This document shows, piece by piece, positions 6,401 through 6,690 of a DNA stretch of 6,690 nt; positions within the stretch are counted from its first letter, which is position 1, and each line of letters opens with the position of its first letter. The notes beneath the pieces are model-generated. The model was given only the letters and a program-made list of their open reading frames with translations, made no database searches and was not told where the DNA came from. This stretch comes from Draconibacterium sp. (GTDB lineage Bacteria > Bacteroidota > Bacteroidia > Bacteroidales > Prolixibacteraceae), in the NCBI GenBank assembly GCA_030595485.1, contig JAUVDE010000189.1, forward strand, positions 1-6,690, given 5' to 3'. Made by a program: the position numbers and the translations under genes.

Positions 6401-6690
6401 ATGAAGAAATTAATATATATAACTTTCATTGGGCTGCTGGGATTGCTTTACTCCTGCGAAAAGGATGGCGATCAGATTTTCTTACTTGAAAACCCGGTTG
6501 CACCAACTCTTGTTTCAATGCCCGATTTAACATTGGAAAGAAGCAATGGAACAGATATTTTGGAGTTTGTAGGAACTCCGGTTGACCCCGGATTTGTAGC
6601 TTCTACAAAATATTTCCTCGAAGCCTGTGCTTCCGGAGATAATTTTAACGATGTAATTATTATTAAAAGTAACATCGAGGGAACTTCCTT
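6401..6690 (+). CDS. SusE-like outer-membrane lipoprotein, 5' part
   Basis: The frame starts at ATG 6401, 18 bases after the susD stop, and runs open for 96 codons to the window edge, so only the N-terminus is present. The start follows an ATTAAAAA tract like those before susC and susD. The product begins with a lipoprotein signal peptide ending LLYSC (cysteine 19), followed by the acidic stretch EKDGDQ, typical of surface-exposed Bacteroidota lipoproteins. The next segment (VAPTLVSMPDLTLERSNGT, then FVGTPVDPGF and KYFLEACASGDNF) fits the immunoglobulin-like N-terminal domain of SusE/SusF proteins. It should act as a surface glycan-binding protein beside SusCD. SusE-type domains are best known from starch loci but are not restricted to them, and the binding modules lie outside the window. 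An unrelated Ig-like surface glycan-binding lipoprotein is the main alternative. Confidence 0.8.
   Translation, partial: MKKLIYITFIGLLGLLYSCEKDGDQIFLLENPVAPTLVSMPDLTLERSNGTDILEFVGTPVDPGFVASTKYFLEACASGDNFNDVIIIKSNIEGTS

Noticed and set aside
5292..6675. Alternative-frame ORFs across susD and the susE-like gene
   Set aside because: They overlap well-supported coding sequence with family signatures and show no features of their own. The minus-strand frame at 6472-6675 is antisense to the susE-like start.
1..6690. Insertion sequence, prophage, tRNA, rRNA or defence system
   Set aside because: No transposase, integrase, long terminal inverted repeats, tRNA-like cloverleaf, rRNA sequence or defence-related protein was recognised on either strand.

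Overview
The window reads as a polysaccharide utilization locus (PUL) from a member of the Bacteroidota. Three things support this: a SusC/SusD pair followed by the start of a SusE-type lipoprotein, translation starts preceded by A-rich tracts with no Shine-Dalgarno sequence, and promoter-like TTG / TAnnTTTG (-33/-7) elements instead of E. coli-type boxes. The protein style fits the Bacteroidia, perhaps a marine or anaerobic lineage such as Marinilabiliales, but that finer placement is a guess.

Layout. Positions 1-450 hold no convincing gene. They contain a probable promoter reading leftward out of the window (75-107), a LacI-type operator upstream of it (163-175), and a GC-rich palindromic intergenic element (about 355-441) just past the 3' end of the regulator gene. 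A LacI/GalR-family regulator follows at 451-1467 on the minus strand. The 347-bp divergent intergenic region 1468-1814 carries the regulator's own probable -7 box, a 16-bp perfect palindrome, a LacI-type operator with an extra half-site (1617-1640), and a probable susC promoter. Three plus-strand genes follow with gaps of only 20 and 18 bp: susC-like (1815-4748), susD-like (4769-6382) and a susE-like gene (6401 onward) cut by the window end.

How the genes work together. SusC (TonB-dependent barrel) and SusD (surface lipoprotein lid) are expected to form the outer-membrane glycan importer, and the SusE-like lipoprotein to be an accessory surface glycan-binding protein. The LacI-family protein is the probable sugar-responsive switch. 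The SusC has no N-terminal STN signalling domain, which fits control by a cytoplasmic regulator and not by an anti-sigma relay. SusCDE plus a LacI regulator resembles alpha-glucan (starch/maltodextrin) loci, but no glycoside hydrolase is visible, so the substrate is inferred.

The most interesting signal is regulatory. The regions flanking lacI share a 13-nt oriented operator, an AACATGTT motif and some weaker blocks in the same order relative to two outward-facing promoters. This suggests that one regulator controls both susCDE and an unseen leftward gene or operon. In both copies the operator lies well upstream of the predicted -33, which hints at activation. I see no evidence of an undescribed enzymatic, defence or mobile system here.
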